Positions 31,946 through 42,763 of a stretch of DNA of 64,000 nt are shown piece by piece (the first letter of the stretch is position 1; every line of letters starts with the position of its first letter). Origin of the DNA: Agapetus fuscipes (Eukaryota; Arthropoda; Insecta; Trichoptera; Glossosomatidae); contig OX637361.1 in the NCBI GenBank assembly GCA_951799405.1, forward strand, positions 4,673,156 through 4,737,155, read 5' to 3'. Position numbers and translations under genes: made by a program. The notes beneath the pieces are model-generated. The model saw only the letters and a list, made by a program, of their open reading frames with translations. It did not search any database and was not told the origin of the DNA.

Positions 31946-32054
31946 TCACGGAATGATATTTACATTTGTAAAAAACGAAAACAAATAAGAGTTATTTTTT
32001 TATTACCATTCCGAATGTGTGTCTGTGTGTTTTTAGTCTGGTGAGTGTGTCTGT

Positions 32055-32222
32055 GTATCTAGATGTAGTTGTTTAAATAATTATACTTGTATTTATTCGA
32101 TGCTATGAGCATTCGCTCGAACCTTCTAAATAGAATATTCTGGCAAAGTCACAAATGTTCCAGTTCCCGATGTTTCGAGAACCTTCCTTATGGCATACTT
32201 TGTAAAGGGCCAAAGCTGTCTG
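32055..32222. repeat. Repeat M copy
   Basis: ATATTCTGGCAAAGTCACAA, GTTCCAGTTCCCGATGTTTC, GAGAACCTTCCTTATGGC. The longest M copy, with GAATATTC and facing TTC words. Confidence 0.6.
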
Positions 32223-32669
32223 TCAAGGGCCTACAATTAAATCAACAGCATCATCATAATATCACAATATTTAAATTTTGCATTATTTATATTTAACGTT
32301 TTCAATTGAAAATCAATCTGTTGACAATTTATACAATTCCCAATCAATCAACACATATTCCCAACAAACACATTGTTAGTATCGGTAGTAGGTAGGTAGG
32401 TAGGTACCTCACGGCAGTCCAAATTCCGAACCATTCACATCTAAGCGTTTGGGATTTCAATTTTCATAACTCGATTAAAGGAGCATTTCCATTAACGTCC
32501 CCGTCCACACGTTGTACGTACGGCCGAACAACGGGGCCGACCGAAACCCTAAACGCCCCAAGGGAAAATGACACCTATGGAAGACCCGCAAATCACAAAA
32601 TATTACGAACGCTACAAAATAAACGATTTTATGACGCTTTTAGGGTGTGTCGTTTCGGTAATAGTTTAT
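32223..32669. other. Unassigned, short GGTA repeat
   Basis: GGTAGGTAGGTAGGTA at 32389-32405. Otherwise unique and moderately GC-rich at 32500-32590. Confidence 0.5.
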
Positions 32670-32888
32670 CTATCTATAAACTAAGTTGCAAATATATATT
32701 GGCATTTAAGGCTCACATTTTATACGTGCCCACAAACAAGCAGACTTGAATTCGGACTTACGTATGCTGCATGTGTACATAAAAAAAATAAACCAAACCT
32801 CACATGAATATAAACTTTGCAACTCCTGCAATCTTTCCCTGAAACCGGGGTGGCATTGGGAAGGGAACAAAGTTTTTAAGTAAGCTAC
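32670..32888 (-). mobile_element. RTE-1 3' UTR copy
   Basis: ATCTATAAACTAAGTTGCAA tail and CTTTCCCTGAAACCGGGGTG. Right end lost against SINE A. Confidence 0.85.
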
Positions 32889-33212
32889 ACAACGCAACTA
32901 AGCCACACATATAGTGTAACTTCTTGCCGCGTTATCCCCGAAGGAGTCGCATGTGGCGAGTTGAACCTATTTACTTTTACAGTAAAGGGGGCCGGCTTTA
33001 CGCCAACCACTTCAGTTGAAGTGGGGGTTTTCAGCTCTCGAAAGGCTGGTACTCATTACTTGTGAAGGCTGAGTAAGCCTTGCTGGTATTTTATTTTGGG
33101 ATTTGAAATAAATACCGAAACGGGTAATCATTTCTGACACCCTCGATGGGATTCGAACCCGAGCTCACGGCATAGAATGCCAGCACTCTACCAAATGAGC
33201 TATCGACCGGAC
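32889..33212 (-). mobile_element. SINE A, full-length
   Basis: Read on the minus strand: tRNA-like head (GGTCCGGTCGATAGCTCATT, B box GGGTTCGAATCCC), ATTTCAAATCCCAAAATAAA, AAGTGGTTGGCGTAAAG, CATGCGACTCCTTCGGGGAT, and the tail TTAGTTGCGTTGTG. About 325 bp. It is the best reference copy with 49488-49812. Confidence 0.95.
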
Positions 33213-33319
33213 CGGAAGCTACGTTATCCAAAATGTAAGAGGTAATGTTTTTCAAAATCGGAGAGTTGATTTCATTCTCTTGACTTACTGTAGAATCGTT
33301 ATTTATCAAACAATAACAA

Positions 33320-33476
33320 CTTATAAGTGTTTTTAGGCTTTCATGGCCGGCTTCAGATGATGATGATGATGATGATGTCGTCTAAAGAAAAAAAAAAATA
33401 AAGCAGCCTACAATTATTGAACATGGTCTACAAGCCCGGAAGGATGGAGACATCATCATCATCATCATCAATAACA
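33320..33476. repeat. GAT/ATC repeat pair with Penelope-like end
   Basis: TTTAGGCTTTCATGGCCGGC then a GAT repeat (33355-33377); an inverted ATC repeat at 33453-33470 after AAGCCCGGAAGGATGG. The GGCTTTCATGGCCGGC word resembles 47250 (GGCTTACACGGCCGGC). Confidence 0.5.
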
Positions 33477-33993
33477 ACTTATTTTATGGAACCTGTTATT
33501 CATAAGTTGTCATGGTTACATGTTTAATTTTCTTTAAACTGACGTGTTCAAAAGCTTTAGTTTTTTCATGACAATGGTATTGTTGTTAATTTAAATTAAT
33601 TTCGTTTGAGAAAAACATGTGTAAACAATAATACAATATATCAATTACTTTACACGTTCATAAATTAGCAAATTTTAGATTAAGATCGTTGAATAAAATA
33701 GCCTTAAAATAATTATGACGAATTGATCACTAATTTTAGAATTCTGTTGAAATTATTGTTAAGCTTTCATAACTTCAAATACGGAACCTTTAATATCGCT
33801 AAAAATAGAGAAAATAAACGAAAAAGTTTTGAAGTTTTTCGTTCAGAACGGCGGAACATTACTTCTAAGAAGACTTCAATGACGTAGTTTTTTTTCCATT
33901 TTTTATCATTTTTAAAAATACAATTTTTGTTCTTACGTATATATTCCATTCACAGCTTACAAGATCCCTATTTACTTATTTTAAGCAAACTGT
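33477..33993. other. Unassigned AT-rich DNA
   Basis: Nothing recognised. Confidence 0.5.
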
Positions 33994-34372
33994 TGTGTTT
34001 TTTTTTGGGTTCGGAAAGTCTCTAAATTAAAACAACAGGTCTTCTTTCAAATTCTTGGATATTTATTTTCACTTAATTTATTTTTACAATTTATATTTAT
34101 TTTAACACTTTTAGTAACTCAAATTTATTTTCACAGTTCAGTATCGCTCACACTCTTCAATCAAAGGCGACTATCTTACTGTCCTAGTGCACTCAATTTT
34201 GCTCCTTTTATACTGTAGTGACAGAAGTCTCTAGGAGCTAATTTTGCCAGTAAACTCGCGAACATTCTACCAACTTCAAGAGTACAAAAGGATCATTTAA
34301 TTTCTAGATTTCTTAGGCCTATAATTATTGCTACCTACGATGTACACCTATATTAATCTACTATTTATATAA
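33994..34372 (-). mobile_element. Solo LTR-like repeat N
   Basis: Matches 40836-41202 on the other strand over its length: ATGTACATCGTAGG, TTAAGAAATCTAGAAAT-like, TTTACTGGCAAA, a TATA box (AGTATAAAAGGAGC on its strand), AATAAATATCCA and AAAGAAGACC. Starts TGTTATATAAATAG on its strand. No internal region beside it, so a solo LTR is the best reading. Confidence 0.7.
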
Positions 34373-34484
34373 CAAAACTTCTTTAAATAAAGATTTTTTT
34401 AGTTACAGGAAGGTTAGGCACACAATACATCCAGTATACTTCCAGCTAACCTTGCACTGTAAATTGCCAGTACACCAAGTGCAA

Positions 34485-34560
34485 AACATTACGTTTCAAC
34501 TTAACAATAGCGTTTCACCAAAAAAACATTCAAAACGTACACGCTCACTAGATGTGATCT
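34485..34560. repeat. Repeat O copy
   Basis: ACATTACGTTTCAACTTAAC, AATAGCGTTTCACCAAAAAA, ACGCTCACTAGATGTGATC. Confidence 0.6.
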
Positions 34561-35012
34561 CTTAGTTTTCATATATTTTAGTTGAAACATTACGCTTGAG
34601 TTCAAAGTGAAAATTTGCACTTGAGTTCAGTAAACCGAGTATAAAAGATTACATACACTCCCATCAATCGCGTGAATTGTAAATGTATGGAATATACGAC
34701 GGCAAACCTTGTGAGAGATTGAGTTTGGCAGCATATTTGGTAGAATGCGATTGTAAAGATTTGCAGTTGTGGTGCAGGTTGGTTTTGCTCGTCGAGTGCA
34801 CCGAGTGCGATTCGTCCCACAGGCCAGGCGGACAATGGCCGGCCGGCAAACGCAACAATCTGTTCGTCCATTATGCAGATGGTGAGCGCATATTGCATTA
34901 CGCCACGGCTGCGTTAGTTTTCCCTGCAACACTGTGTACGCGAGCGCACCCCACAGGGTGCAAGCAGTCTTCACTAAAATTCAAGACAGGTCTCCCTTTC
35001 TACTTTTCCCTT
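34561..35012. other. Unassigned, GC-richer island
   Basis: 34680-34990 is unique and GC-richer. Both strands carry frames of about 100 codons with no known motif, so neither is called. Confidence 0.4.
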
Positions 35013-35440
35013 CTAATCTAATCTAAGTTGCAAGATATAAGTGACATTGGAGATTCACATTATAATGCATTTTCACAAAACAGACATGTTTATAGTTCGC
35101 GCTTAAACATGCCGCATATAGTCCTACAATATAAAAACCCGAATCTCAAATGAACATACACCCTGCAACTCCTGCTGACCTTCCCTGAAATAGTAGTGAC
35201 ATTGGCAAAGTGAACCATTCTACAGCATTGGTGGTCAGCCTCGAGTCAAGGAGCATACACAACAAATTACATTTGTTAAATCAACAAATTATAACATGTA
35301 TGGACATCAAAAACTAACAGAAAACAAATTCTAATTTTAAAAACCCTAGCCGCCAACATCACAGATTAACCGCCATTTCTTTCTGTCCTTACACACTTCT
35401 TTCATTTCCTCCAGAGTCATAACCTTCTTCATACAGAATC
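35013..35440 (-). mobile_element. RTE-1 3' end, subfamily 1
   Basis: 3' UTR to 35340, then coding remains ending CDRKKWRLICDVGG-like at 35345-35440. Truncated after ~30 codons. Confidence 0.9.
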
Positions 35441-35470
35441 CCTTAATTAGGTCTTTCGTTTTTCCTTGAC

Positions 35471-35736
35471 TATCGAGACCTTAAATGTAAAACTCAATAA
35501 GTGACATATTAAGCTATCATGGGTTTCTGAGATAAATGCACTTTATTTCTATCTTCTACTAGACTCTAGAGAAAGCACTAAAAAAGTGTGAAAATCCTGT
35601 AGTTTAAAAGTTTTTCATGAGCAGTTTCATTAGTTCACTTAGGTACTATGAGAAGTTACACCAAATATTTTTTTAATTCACGATTTCTCAAATCAGTGTA
35701 TCAGCTTTTATTCAGTTTTACCTTTAAGGTGCGATA
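35471..35736. mobile_element. MITE family G, full-length
   Basis: Ends TATCGAGACCTTAAATGTAA and GTTTTACCTTTAAGGTGCGA then TA. 266 bp, the longest of three copies. The inverted ends pair over about 24 bases. Confidence 0.8.
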
Positions 35737-35740
35737 TATA

Positions 35741-35890
35741 CTTTGAATAAGTTGGTATGAGGCTGACCACGCATACTGTAAAAAATGGTTCATTTTGCCA
35801 ATGTCACCTCTGTTTTATGGAAGGTCCGCAAAAGGTGGAGGGCTTATGTTCATTTGAGGTGGATTTTAATTTTTAACTAAACATGCAGCT
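35741..35890 (+). mobile_element. RTE-1 3' UTR copy, partial
   Basis: AAGTTGGTATGAGGCTGACC to TTCATTTGAGGTGGATTT. Lacks the distal third. Confidence 0.85.
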
Positions 35891-36529
35891 ATTTATTACA
35901 CCTATATTTTTGTTGCATGCACTTGGTATGAATTTTTTATACTTAGTAAATTTTATAGAACTAAAACAAGATGAATATTTATTCTATTAAAACACTGTTT
36001 GCTTTCACTTGATTTCTTAATATACTCGTATTATCATCTTCGATCATAATGAGGTACCTACAACCTTAATTTTTAATGTCAACATATCTTTGTAACTTTG
36101 ATTGTAGATTTGAATGCATTATTTTCACAAAATTTGAATAGTCAGACTTGTCTAGAGGCTTTGTAGACGCACCATGTATGCCACGTGGTCTAATCGAATT
36201 AAACGTTCCTAAATACCCAATGAATGGATCCAAAATGGCGAGAGAGCGGGCGCATTTCAGAACGGAGATAATATTTACTGCTTGCAATAATCGCGAGGTG
36301 CATTATCAACAAATAACGCACGTCACTAATAGATTTTGTGCTAGAAGGTGGAAAATTTTAATGTACAACTATTTGTGTAAATTGATTAATGTAAAATCGC
36401 AGCTTATTAACAGAGCTTTTAAGTTCCATTAGTGTAAACAATTTTGGCATTCATGCTATACATTTTGAGCCTAAAAGTCGAATCGACCAATTTATACATC
36501 CATTAATTTTAACATCCAAGGATGTTAAA
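35891..36529. other. Unassigned
   Basis: The plus frame at 36148-36432 and the minus frame at 36066-36287 overlap around 36150-36290, which is GC-richer than its flanks. Neither has a known motif. Confidence 0.4.
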
Positions 36530-36891
36530 AAAATTAAGTTTAAAATAAAAAATATATATATATTCATAGTTCTACTTATTGATTGGTTGTTTCTAATTTT
36601 TGGTTTTTTAATTTTTTATATTGTTAATTTATTTTTTGATTTATTCTTGTGTATTACCTATATTTTTTTCCTTTAAGTATTATATTAAGTTTTTATCTCA
36701 TTATATTATCTAGAATATAATTTAAGAACATAATTTATTTAAGATAGCTGCGATTCCCTCACCAAGCACAAGAGCTTGGCTCTTCAATTGGTGAGGAAAT
36801 AACAATTAAGTTTTTATTATTATTTAGAAATATTACTTGTTTTAAAATAAATTTGTATTTATATTTTGTTAAAAAAAAAAAAAAAAAAAAT
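36530..36891 (+). mobile_element. Retroposed 3' UTR with hairpin and A tail
   Basis: T-rich leader, then CTCACCAAGCACAAGAGCTT followed by GGCTCTTCAATTGGTGAGG (imperfect hairpin), and an A run of 20 at 36871-36890. Looks like the 3' end of a poly-A LINE, family unknown. Confidence 0.5.
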
Positions 36892-36957
36892 GTGGGTTTC
36901 ACTATACAGGTCCAGAATCGCTAAATGCAACCTTTCGTAATGTAGCTTAGTTATTCA

Positions 36958-37195
36958 GCTGTATAATCTAAGTTGCAAAAATACCTTGAAATTTACGATT
37001 CATATTTTATTGCATGTCCATAAGCAGACTCGTATAAGTTAGCGCCTACACATTCAGTATGTGTACATACTTATGTAAAAAATAAAAGTAAAATTTCAAA
37101 TAAATATATATCCAGGAACTCTCATCATCTTTCCAATAAACTGGGGTGAAATTAGCTAAAATTAAACCAGATTTTACAAATCAGGCCCATACTAA
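36958..37195 (-). mobile_element. RTE-1 3' UTR copy, old
   Basis: TATAATCTAAGTTGCAAAAA tail, GCATGTCCATAAGCAGACTC, then a diverged right half. Confidence 0.75.
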
Positions 37196-37314
37196 ACCAT
37201 TACTAAAGGTACAAAAATTCTTTGTTTATTTTACATGAATACTGCAAAAAAAAAAAAAAAAAACGAAATGTTTGTATCAATTTCAACAAATCTAAATATG
37301 TATTAGCTCTTTTG

Positions 37315-37395
37315 ATAATGGTGTGATTACAAGCAGCAAGCGCTCGATGAAATAAACCAACTCGTGAAGAAAAACTTTGTTTTTATTTTTGCATT
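37315..37395. repeat. Half of a foldback F3-type element
   Basis: AAGCGCTCGATGAAATAAAC, CAACTCGTGAAGAAAAACTT, TGTTTTTATTTT resembles the right arm at 55743-55786. Confidence 0.6.
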
Positions 37396-37399
37396 ATAT

Positions 37400-37705
37400 C
37401 TTGGACCGGCCCGTAGTTCAGTGGCAACACTTCGGACTCGTAAATGGAAGGTTGTGGATTCGAATCCCGGCGGAGTACAAAATTATACCAAAAATATACC
37501 ATTTATATTTCCAAATTTGCTCTTCGCTGGGTTGAAAAATTCATAAACCTTTACCAAAGACCGGTCCCTGAAAGGTCCATCCAACCTTACAACAACTGGG
37601 TCTTGCTTGAGAATTGGCGCTTTCTACAGCAAGGACCAAGCTCGCAGAGGGCTCTTGAGGTGTGATACACACAAAAACAGCGCTCACCAAATAAATCATC
37701 CTAAT
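37400..37705 (+). mobile_element. SINE B, full-length
   Basis: GGACCGGCCCGTAGTTCAGT head, B box GGATTCGAATCC, body GCTCTTCGCTGGGTTGAAAA, tail GGGCTCTTGAGGTGTGATAC. Reference copy of the family, with a short duplication (ATTATACC-AAAAATATACC). Confidence 0.95.
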
Positions 37706-38239
37706 GTCATTATACTGTATAATTTCTCTAAAAGTACAAAAATTTACAGAAATTATTAATCAACCAATAAAACAATGTAGCCTTCAAACGCCATCAAATT
37801 TACAAGCTTAAATAATAAATGACACTCTCGCAAACTGGAAATTTAATAATTGTGAAATTAACTTTACAATGTCACACACCTCGGCTGTCTGTTATAATTT
37901 ATTTTACATTGTTTCCGCCATCAAACAAACGGAAAACACATTTTTTAATAAGTTTAAAAGTTGACTGTACCGCCGCCCGTAGGCTCTTATTAAAATTTAA
38001 CTTCCGTCTATGGCAGTTCGTCGGGGATTCTCGTCTACCTGGCAACTTCGTCAATTATTTAATTACTTTCCAAGAAGCTCCCGCCAAGTTGGGAATCATT
38101 TTTTCGTGGTAATTATAAGTGTATAGCTTCGCACTTATATTAGCTATTCAACATGAAGGTATTTATTATTTATATTCATTAAATTATACTTCAGTGGCCT
38201 CAGAATATTTGAAATTTGATGAACATTTTTGATGTCACC
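37706..38239. other. Unassigned
   Basis: The 97-codon plus frame at 37819-38112 has no known motif. No shared repeat. Confidence 0.45.
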
Positions 38240-38640
38240 TAGACTGAATGATAAAGTCCGTAATAATTAGGTGACGATTGTGGTATAAAAGAGAATTTAA
38301 AAATGAAAGTACAAAAAATCACAATGTGATGGTTCGGACATCTTGAAGGAATAGATGATGAACGACCAACGAAGAAAGTGTACAGAGGATATGTCAGAGG
38401 AAAAAACGGAAGGGGAAGACCGAAGAAGAAATGGATAGACCAAATAGGTGAGATTGCGAAAGAATGGAACATGCAGATTGAGAATAAGAAAAGAGTATGT
38501 ATGAAGAAAGTGATGAAAGAGGTATGCAAGGATAGAAAAAAGTGAAGACGCATTTGCGGAGGTACCGGCCAACCCCAGAAGAAAGGCAGCAGGATACAGT
38601 AACAGTAGCCGGACTGAAGACAGCCAGAGCCTCACTATGT
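38240..38640 (+). mobile_element. RTE-2 LINE, C-terminal remnant
   Basis: The most complete RTE-2 copy: MKVQKITM, stop, WFGHLEGIDDERPTKKVYRG, then RGRPKKKWIDQIGEIAKEWN and KRVCMKKVM. Stops and an in-frame loss make it non-coding. Ends near GTAACAGTAGCCGGACTGAA. Confidence 0.85.
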
Positions 38641-38734
38641 CAATACAATTTTGTTGCGAATGTGAAATAGTGTGTTCTTGCTTTGTCTGTGTTAGTGTAA
38701 GTAATAAACTATGTGAAGTCTCTTCTAAATGTTA

Positions 38735-38845
38735 GATATGATTGTATTTATTCGAGATTGTGTGAGTGTTAACTCGAATATTCTAAGTAGAATGCTCTGG
38801 GAAAATTTCGCATGCGCCAGTTCTCAATATTTCGAGAATAATTTT
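38735..38845. repeat. Repeat M copy
   Basis: TGTATTTATTCGAGATTGTG, AACTCGAATATTCTAAGTAG, CAGTTCTCAATATTTCGAGA. Aligns with the copies at 16316 and 32055. Confidence 0.6.
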
Positions 38846-39121
38846 TAATCCATCAATATTGAATTGATAAAATACAGAGTCGTTATTTTGTACATACATG
38901 TGTGGACAGCGTATACGAAAATGTAATCAACTTACAAATGACGGAGCGGGTTGATTAATATCAATATGCATATCCCATCAAAGCAATGAAAGCGATCAGT
39001 TTTGATATTACCAAAACTGTGACGACACGAAAAACACTCTGATGGAGTGATCAATAATCCATTAGTTTTTCCCTGGAAATTTCGACATGTCGTAGTCAAC
39101 GCCCCGAGGATGCAACAATAC

Positions 39122-39185
39122 CTTAAAACTCAACCATTGCGTTAACGAAAAAACCTCGAAACTTAAACAGCGCCTCTACTCAACG
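39122..39185. repeat. Repeat O copy
   Basis: TTAAAACTCAACCATTGCGT, AACGAAAAAACC, CAGCGCCTCTACTCAACG. Confidence 0.6.
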
Positions 39186-39571
39186 TTTTAGTCTCGATAG
39201 GAAATCGTGTGAGTTAAAAGTTAAGTGTTATACTTTTGGTACACATTTCTAACCGAGCACGGTGTAACGTCAAAGGGAATAATTATTGTACGACAGGACA
39301 GACAGTCTACCGCTTTATTCCATCACAAAATTATTACTATTCAGACTTGGGTACTTTTACCTGCAGAGGGAGGCCCGCTACGGTATTCCCTATGTACTTG
39401 TTTCATCAAATATTTAATTTCATTTTTTTGGGTACGCTGAAACTACGTTTGGGCAGAAAGAAAGCACGATTGGATAGAATGAAAGCTCTTTCTCATTGAA
39501 ACTTTGTACATCGTAGAGGACTGTTAATGGAAATCGGTATACACCCAATAATATTATAAATGACACACATA
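39186..39571. other. Unassigned
   Basis: Nothing recognised. Confidence 0.5.
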
Positions 39572-39842
39572 TTGAGTCGTATAAATGCAAACGCCGTCAA
39601 CTCCTTACGCGATGATTTTGAGAAAAATAAACTTGTGTTTTGAACGCAATTTTTGTCAGTTGGAGATGACGGCGTTTTCACGAAATCATACTTTTTCAAT
39701 TAAAATTACGAAGGATTAAGTGAGGTTTTCATCACATTGCACACAGCAAATGATTTGTTACACTACGCAGAATCGAATTCAAAAATTATCTCAAAAATCA
39801 TAAAATTTTGAGATGACGGCGTTTGCAGTTATACGACTCATA
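39572..39842. mobile_element. MITE L with GCCGTCA-rich ends
   Basis: Inverted ends TGAGTCGTATAAATGCAAAC then GCCGTCA, matched by the reverse of 39815-39842 with one mismatch in 27. A third, internal GATGACGGCGTTT lies at 39665. Only copy in the window. About 270 bp, no coding. Confidence 0.8.
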
Positions 39843-39844
39843 TA

Positions 39845-40285
39845 CTCTATCTAATCTAATCAAATCTAAGTTGTAAAGATGTGTAACATTGAGGATTCAT
39901 ATTGCATGCATTCTCACAAGCAGACACGTACAAGTTCGCGCTTGCGCATGCCGCATGTGAACCTACAACATAAAAACCAAATCTCAAATGGACTCAAATG
40001 GCAGACCTTCCCTGAAACGGGGGTGACATTGACAAAGTGAACCATTTTCTACAGCATAGGTGGTCAGCCGCATACCAACCTATAAGTCAAGGAACAAACA
40101 CAAGAAATTACATTTTAGAAATAATAATATCGATTTACATTAAAATCAAATACAAAGTACCAAATTCTAATTTAAAATTTACAAAAATTTTAAAAACTTG
40201 AGAAACCCTAGCCCTATCCGCCAGCATTACAGATCAACCGCCATTTCTTTCTGTCCCTACATACTTCTTTCATTTACTGACAATG
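39845..40285 (-). mobile_element. RTE-1 3' end, subfamily 1
   Basis: 3' UTR with ATCTAATCTAATC tail, then ~25 codons of the C-terminus (40210-40285). Confidence 0.9.
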
Positions 40286-40835
40286 AATATTTTAGTCTCT
40301 CTGTATTACGAACTACTCTAGTAAGCTTTGAGCAGAAACTTTTACTTTTCCGGATTCTTTGAATTTTCCTCAAACTCGGCAGTTCGCGATATCCATGGTA
40401 ACTCCAACAGGGTTATTCACAATACATTTGACCCAAAGCTGATGCGTGGATCATCGTTTTTTTATATGAAAAATTCACGTTAGGTGTCAATTGAGCCATG
40501 GATTTTCTGTGTGTGAATAACACCGTAACTCTTTAATTTATGTTTAATATATTTTCTAGAACCAATATTATCTTCAGTTGGTTAGCATTCAATCCAAATG
40601 TACAAAATATAATTTATCTCTGTACGTTCTCGTATATTCCTTATGGACTTCAAAACAGCTGTTTCCAAACCCGATTTTAATGTAAAATTTAAATGCAGGA
40701 AACATGTAAAATATTCAAAGAATGGTTTAAAAAAAAAAAAAACACATGCCCCAATGACATACGGGAACTGATAGTAATCAAATAAAACATGAAACACTCT
40801 ACTGACTTTGCTTTATTTTTCCAAGTGTACTGCTT
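40286..40835. other. Unassigned
   Basis: Nothing recognised. The 40405-40520 stretch (AACAGGGTTATTCAC) resembles 2225-2280 (GTGAATAACCCTGTT) reversed, a small shared inverted block. Confidence 0.4.
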
Positions 40836-41202
40836 TGTAAATAGTAGATTAATATAGATGTACATCGTAGGAAGCAATAATTATTATGGGCTTAAGAAAT
40901 CTAGAAATGAAAAAATCCCTTTGTACTCTCGAAGCTGGTAGAGCGTTCGAAAGTTTACTGGCAAATCGGTCTCTACAGACTTCTGTATCTGAAGTATATA
41001 AGGCGCAAATTTGGGTGCAGGGGGACAGATAGATATTCGCCTTTGATCGAAGAACAACGGTGAGGTGCTGAACTGTGAAATAAATCTGAGAATTGTAAAG
41101 CGTTTAAAATAAATTTATATTGTCAAATAAATTCAGTGTAAATAAATATCCAGAAAGAAGACCAGTTTGTTTTAATTTAAAGACTATCCGAACCTATAAA
41201 CA
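40836..41202 (+). mobile_element. LTR-like repeat N
   Basis: Plus-strand partner of 33994-34372: TGTAAATAGTAGATTAATAT start, TATA box AGTATATAAGGCGC at about 40993, AATAAA words, ends CCTATAAACA. CTGGTGACGC follows five bases on and could be a primer-binding site, but no pol region is seen. Confidence 0.7.
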
Positions 41203-42272
41203 ATACTGGTGACGCACAATTGAGCGTCATCTGTTTTATTTTTAATTAATTAGTCTAAGAAGCGAATTGTCATGTTGGTCTGTCACAAACTGAAATAAAG
41301 GTGCAAATAAATCGCAAGATGGCAATATCAACTTTTTTTGACTGAGCGACGTGAAACTAGCAATGGATTGGTGACTTCCGTTTTTTCCGTCGTGTTCGCA
41401 TGCAGACACATTTTTATATGTCTCTCGACCGATTTGAAATTTAACCGTAAAAATCTGTGAGTGAGTGTGATTGTTTTCCATATAACTTGCAAGTGTGGCA
41501 GTTTGTGAACAGAGCTCAGCACCACAGGATCCTGAGAAAGCGAGCATCATCTTGGACCAGCAGCACGATTGAGGTGAGTGCGGTCCTTTGATTTTCGCTT
41601 CTTTGGTACGGGAAAGTCGTCCAACATTGAAAGCCACCTATTGAAGGTTAGCTTTTGTTTGAGAGAGAAAATACCATAGGCACTAGATCTATGTATTTCA
41701 TATCTCGCATTGGAGAAAACGTTGCAGTTTCTCCATTTGTTGTTTTTTTGTATTTATATACTCCCTGAGGGGCAAAAGTTACACCTTGCCCCTCCAAATA
41801 CAGTACTTTTTATTAAGCAGGTAAATAAAATAAGAAAACATTTTTAAAGAAAAAAATACCATAAAAAGGCTTCACTAGGTTTTAAGCTCTAATTTCAATT
41901 TCACGTACATATAATGGTCATTGCAACAAGGTTTTTCAATTAACACTTTGTTGTAGTGAGCTAAAATGAAAACTAACTTTTATACCTGTAATTATAAACA
42001 ATTACTTTTATCAACAACCCGATGGGCTCCGAATTGAACGCGGTTCAATCCGTAAACCGACTAAACATAAGGGCTTAACTGTTACCATAGCAACAGATAT
42101 ACCGGGGGTTAATGCGAGCGATTCGATCGTGGATGCATATTTCGAAATTCCCAAATGCATATTCAGCGCTCACCGATTAGATAATCACGCCAATTCAATT
42201 TGGCTCGGCCGGCGGGCGTTTATGGTAAACGAAATGTGCGCCCAATAACACATACCTCTGCTGCATATTTCT
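41203..42272. other. Unassigned, possible unique sequence
   Basis: 41242-41637 is open on the minus strand (131 codons) without known motif. GAGGTGAGTGC at 41571 looks like a 5' splice site on the plus strand. 42000-42270 is GC-richer and unique. No exon can be asserted. Confidence 0.35.
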
Positions 42273-42763
42273 GCAGATCGGATACTATGAAAGTATACTA
42301 CGTTTGGACTAACACCTTTTAATGAAGTATTGTCCGGTCGATAGTTCAGTTGGTAGAGTGCTTGCATTCCATGCCGAGAGCCAAGGCTCGAATGATTTCC
42401 CGTTTCGGTGTTTCTTTCACACTCAAAATAAAATGCCGGCAAGGTTTACATACGTCCGATATTGACGTACCTACATGGATACATGGATGAAGATACCTTG
42501 ACTAAATGCAGCTCGGATACTATGAAAGTATACTAAATTTGGAATAACACCTTTTGATGAAGTATTGTCCGGTCGATAGTTAAGTTGGTAGAGTGCTTGC
42601 ATTTCATGCCGAGAGCCAAGGCTCGAATCCCAACGAGGATGTCAGGAATGATTTCCCGTTTCGGTGTTTCCTTCACACTCAAAATAAAATACCGGCAAGG
42701 TTTACATACATCCGATGTTTACGTACCTACATGGATACATGGATGAAGATACTTTGACTAAAG
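42273..42763. repeat. Tandem duplication, ~240 bp, with SINE A heads
   Basis: CGGATACTATGAAAGTATAC starts at 42278 and 42514. Each unit runs through a SINE A head (TCCGGTCGATAG) to ACATGGATACATGGATGAAG. Unit 1 lacks ~19 bases after the B box that unit 2 keeps. Confidence 0.9.

Noticed and set aside
34627..35021. Overlapping frames of 112 and 115 codons on opposite strands
   Set aside because: No motif or codon evidence, and one runs into an RTE-1 3' UTR.
38239..38635. Minus-strand frames rich in Phe, Ser and Leu
   Set aside because: They are the antisense of an RTE-2 remnant; the same pattern appears antisense to other RTE copies (7728, 63282).
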